Assembly: GCA_029448655.1 (NCBI GenBank)
Contig: JACCLO010000008.1
Location: 1,798,001 to 1,862,000, forward strand
From: Wolfiporia cocos
Taxonomy: Eukaryota > Basidiomycota > Agaricomycetes > Polyporales > Phaeolaceae
DNA: 64,000 nucleotides
Direction: 5' to 3'
Below the pieces are notes generated by a model. The model was not told the DNA's origin, made no database searches, and saw only the letters and a list, made by a program, of their open reading frames with translations. The position numbers and the translations under genes are program-made. The stretch's first letter is position 1; every line of letters begins with the position of its first letter. Of the stretch, positions 62,084-64,000 are shown one piece after another.

Positions 62084-62644
62084 TGACACAGACTTACAAC
62101 GTCTGTGGGACCCTGGCTACAGGGGAGTCCCTATAAGCCTTACAAGGCGGTGTGACAAGTCGCAACGGCGACGTCGGCTGTATCCCATGGGGGAACTCCT
62201 AAGTCGACGCGTCGAGGCTGCACACAGTCAAGCAAGTCAGAGAGGGCCCCCGGGGCAGCGTCGCACACAGGCAGAATGCAAGAGAGGAGCCAGAGGCTCA
62301 GTTGCCGAGAATCCTAAAGATGGGGAAGTAAGTCCCCATCTTGTCGTACTTATACATGGGGAGCTGACCAGTAATGGTCGCCCTAAAGTTGCGGCCTGTG
62401 CGCAGTAACTAAGAGGGCACATGATAATGTAACTACCTGTAACGACATGTGACGGTGTGACCCTAACGTGAGTACCTAAGGTGCGCGCTACCCTACAGCG
62501 CTAACCTATGGTCAGATGATCTAGATAGAGTCCTGGACGGGCGCTGGAGGTGGCTGAGGATCAGGGAAGCGCGCGCGCACCTAGCGGCGCCTATAATACC
62601 TATAGCGAAGGAATGTAGAACCCCCCACTGGGAATTCTGTGACA
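62084..62644 (-). repeat. 5' LTR of the non-autonomous H element
   Basis: 561 bp, near-identical to 60758-61318; contains the ACTTATACATGG box near 62346 and the predicted RNA start at about 62322. Confidence 0.92.
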
Positions 62645-64000
62645 CGAAAAACATGACTGTGGGCTCATATAACCCTCGGTTTGTTTTGAAAGCTGCCTTC
62701 CATTCGTCTCCTTCTTTGATCCGGACGTTGTTGTACCCCGCTCTAAGGTCCATCTTCGTAAAGATCTTTTCTCCTTTTAGCTTCTCCAGGAGTTCCGAGA
62801 TAAGTGGCAGGGGGTAGATGTTTTTTATCGTCCCTTCGTTCAGATATCGATAATCCTGACACAGCCGTAAGCCGTTGTCTTTCTTTGGGACGAAAAAGAA
62901 GGGTGATGCCATTGGGAATTTTGAATGGACTATGAATCCCTTGTCCAGGTTTTCTTTCAGGAACTCATCCAATGCCTGTTGTTCTTTTGGTGATAGCGCA
63001 TAGACTTTGCAATCTCTCGGCACAAAATCGGTGTCACAGACTTACCTGTCTGTGCGACCCTGGCTACAGGGGAACCCCCACAAGCCTGCATAGTGCAAGG
63101 CAACGGCACCGCCGTACTCATAGGACAGCTATGACGAACTCATAGGTCCACTTACAAGGTGCCCAGCCATCAGCGACGAACTCATAGGTCCATCCCTGCA
63201 AGTGCCCAGCCGCCAAGGCCCCCAGACGACGATGTCGCAGACTCACAGACTAGCAGTCAAGATGGGGCCCCAGGCCAGCAGCAACGCAGACAGATGGTAA
63301 GAAAGGAGCTTGCGCTCAATGACGAGAATCCTAAAGATGGGGCTGTAAGGCCGCCATCTTGTCGTATATATACATACATGAGTGTAGTACCTACAAGTCC
63401 AGCCCTAAAGTAATGGCCTGTGCGCATTAACTACTGGGCACATGACAAGTAACGCTGTATGTGATAATGTGACCATGACGTGACAGTACCTGAGGCGCGC
63501 GCTACCCTACAGCGCTAACCGACCCGGTCAGGTGATCTATATACTCGAGTACTAACGTGAGACAAGCGTTAGTGTAGCGGAGCGGTGTACGCCTAGCGCC
63601 GCCCATACAGCTAACGTGAGTGGAGTCAGGTACCCCCCCAGGGATATCCGTGACAATCGGGTTTTAATTCGATCGCATGGTCCCATGGCCTCGATGGGGG
63701 AAACGCCACTGCGGATTTCTTGCTGAACACCTTGGCGAAGTCCAAGAGGTGTTTCGGGACCATCTCCTTGATCGTTCTTTCTGGTTCGCAATTGTTTGTG
63801 CAAATTCTTGGGATTTCGTTAATGCTTTCCGAACAGCATTTATGATCTGTATCTTCGTTCGGAACTTCCTCCGTGTTTCCCCTTTCTTTCCTATAATCTT
63901 AGGATTATCTTTCGCAAAGCGTCGGATTGCTTCGTATTCCTCGGGAGTGTAGAGTCGTTGGGCCGTTTCTTCCTGTTGATCTGTGGACCCGAACCCTTTC
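62645..64000 (-). pseudogene. pol fragment of J2 (dUTPase end, linker, RT), split by LTR
   Basis: In minus sense from 64000: KGFGSTDQQEETAQRLYTPEEY (dUTPase motif 5 and the J-type linker), RKFRTKIQIINAVRKALTKSQEF, a frameshift near 63800, then the segment before RT; after the LTR 63032-63655 the RT fingers follow ([50 protein letters not shown]). RT ends at the H element and goes on for a few codons at 60757-60735 (FGLCNAP) before host-like sequence. It confirms that the dUTPase-before-RT order is a family trait of J and not a local accident. Confidence 0.85.
63032..63655 (-). repeat. Solo H-like LTR in J2, TSD ATCGG
   Basis: 624 bp, TGTCACAGACTTACC to GATATCCGTGACA, with ATCGG at 63027-63031 and 63656-63660. 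U5-end hairpin CACAGAC...GTCTGTG. Related to the H LTRs but diverged; contains TATATATACATACATG near 63365. Confidence 0.9.

Larger units (their letters stand above)
60758..62644 (-). mobile_element. Complete non-autonomous H-type LTR element, TSD CGAAA
   Basis: 1887 bp with CGAAA at 60753-60757 and 62645-62649. Two 561-bp LTRs (60758-61318, 62084-62644) that look nearly identical; I noted one difference (GGTGACG versus GGCGACG). The internal 765 nt contain a polypurine tract (61319-61332, antisense TTACCCCCCCTCTC) and a self-primer site but no gag or pol. It sits in the RT of J2. It needs enzymes in trans. Confidence 0.92.

Noticed and set aside
1..64000. CRISPR arrays, bacterial operons, rRNA or tRNA genes
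   Set aside because: Tandem repeats here are LTRs and short intercistronic units; no evenly spaced repeats, cloverleaf or rRNA core was noticed by eye.

Overview
The window looks like a repeat-rich chromosomal region of a filamentous fungus, most likely an Agaricomycete basidiomycete. This rests on short (43-67 nt, one longer) GT-AG introns, a Crinkler-type P-loop protein gene, and Ty3/Gypsy chromoviruses packed around it; the species cannot be named from sequence alone. More than 85 percent is LTR retrotransposon sequence, nested up to three deep, and most insertions can be bounded exactly by 5-bp target-site duplications (TSDs). Family letters below are local labels.

Layout. 1-12432: a plus-strand chromovirus J (gag, protease, dUTPase, RT, RNase H, integrase, chromodomain, then an extra zinc-knuckle ORF and an L-type LTR), riddled by solo LTRs Z1, Z2, Z3, K1, K2 and two ~240-bp mini-LTRs. 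12433-14639: degraded remnants. 14640-18266: an intact eight-exon minus-strand Crinkler-like P-loop NTPase gene, the best host gene here. 18676-18938: a small CxxC gene cut by element E (LTR 18939-19311, gag 20082-29051), which is itself split by complete minus-strand element I (21536-28720). 29052-45641: fragments of L, F' (minus), M (plus, dUTPase-protease-RT) and G (minus, LTRs at 35481 and 44943) joined without matching TSDs. 45642-47799: 5' half of a Copia element. 47800-60757: weak host sequence holding solo LTR P and the complete, apparently intact element F (50759-60397, TSD TTCTC). 60735-64000: a second, minus-strand J copy (J2) holding a 1.9-kb non-autonomous LTR element and another solo LTR.

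Main points. (1) dUTPase domains occur at three different places in the pol polyproteins of neighbouring chromoviruses: before protease (M), between protease and RT (J, J2), and after the chromodomain (F, G, I). (2) Every LTR-leader junction that can be read (E, F, F', G, H, I) carries, instead of a tRNA primer site, 10-12 nt complementary to the predicted 5' end of the element's own RNA, as in Tf1-type self-priming. (3) F, G and I share an additional ORF upstream of gag, with long leaders that carry a conserved small hairpin. F has all ORFs open and near-identical LTRs and could be the autonomous driver of the group.
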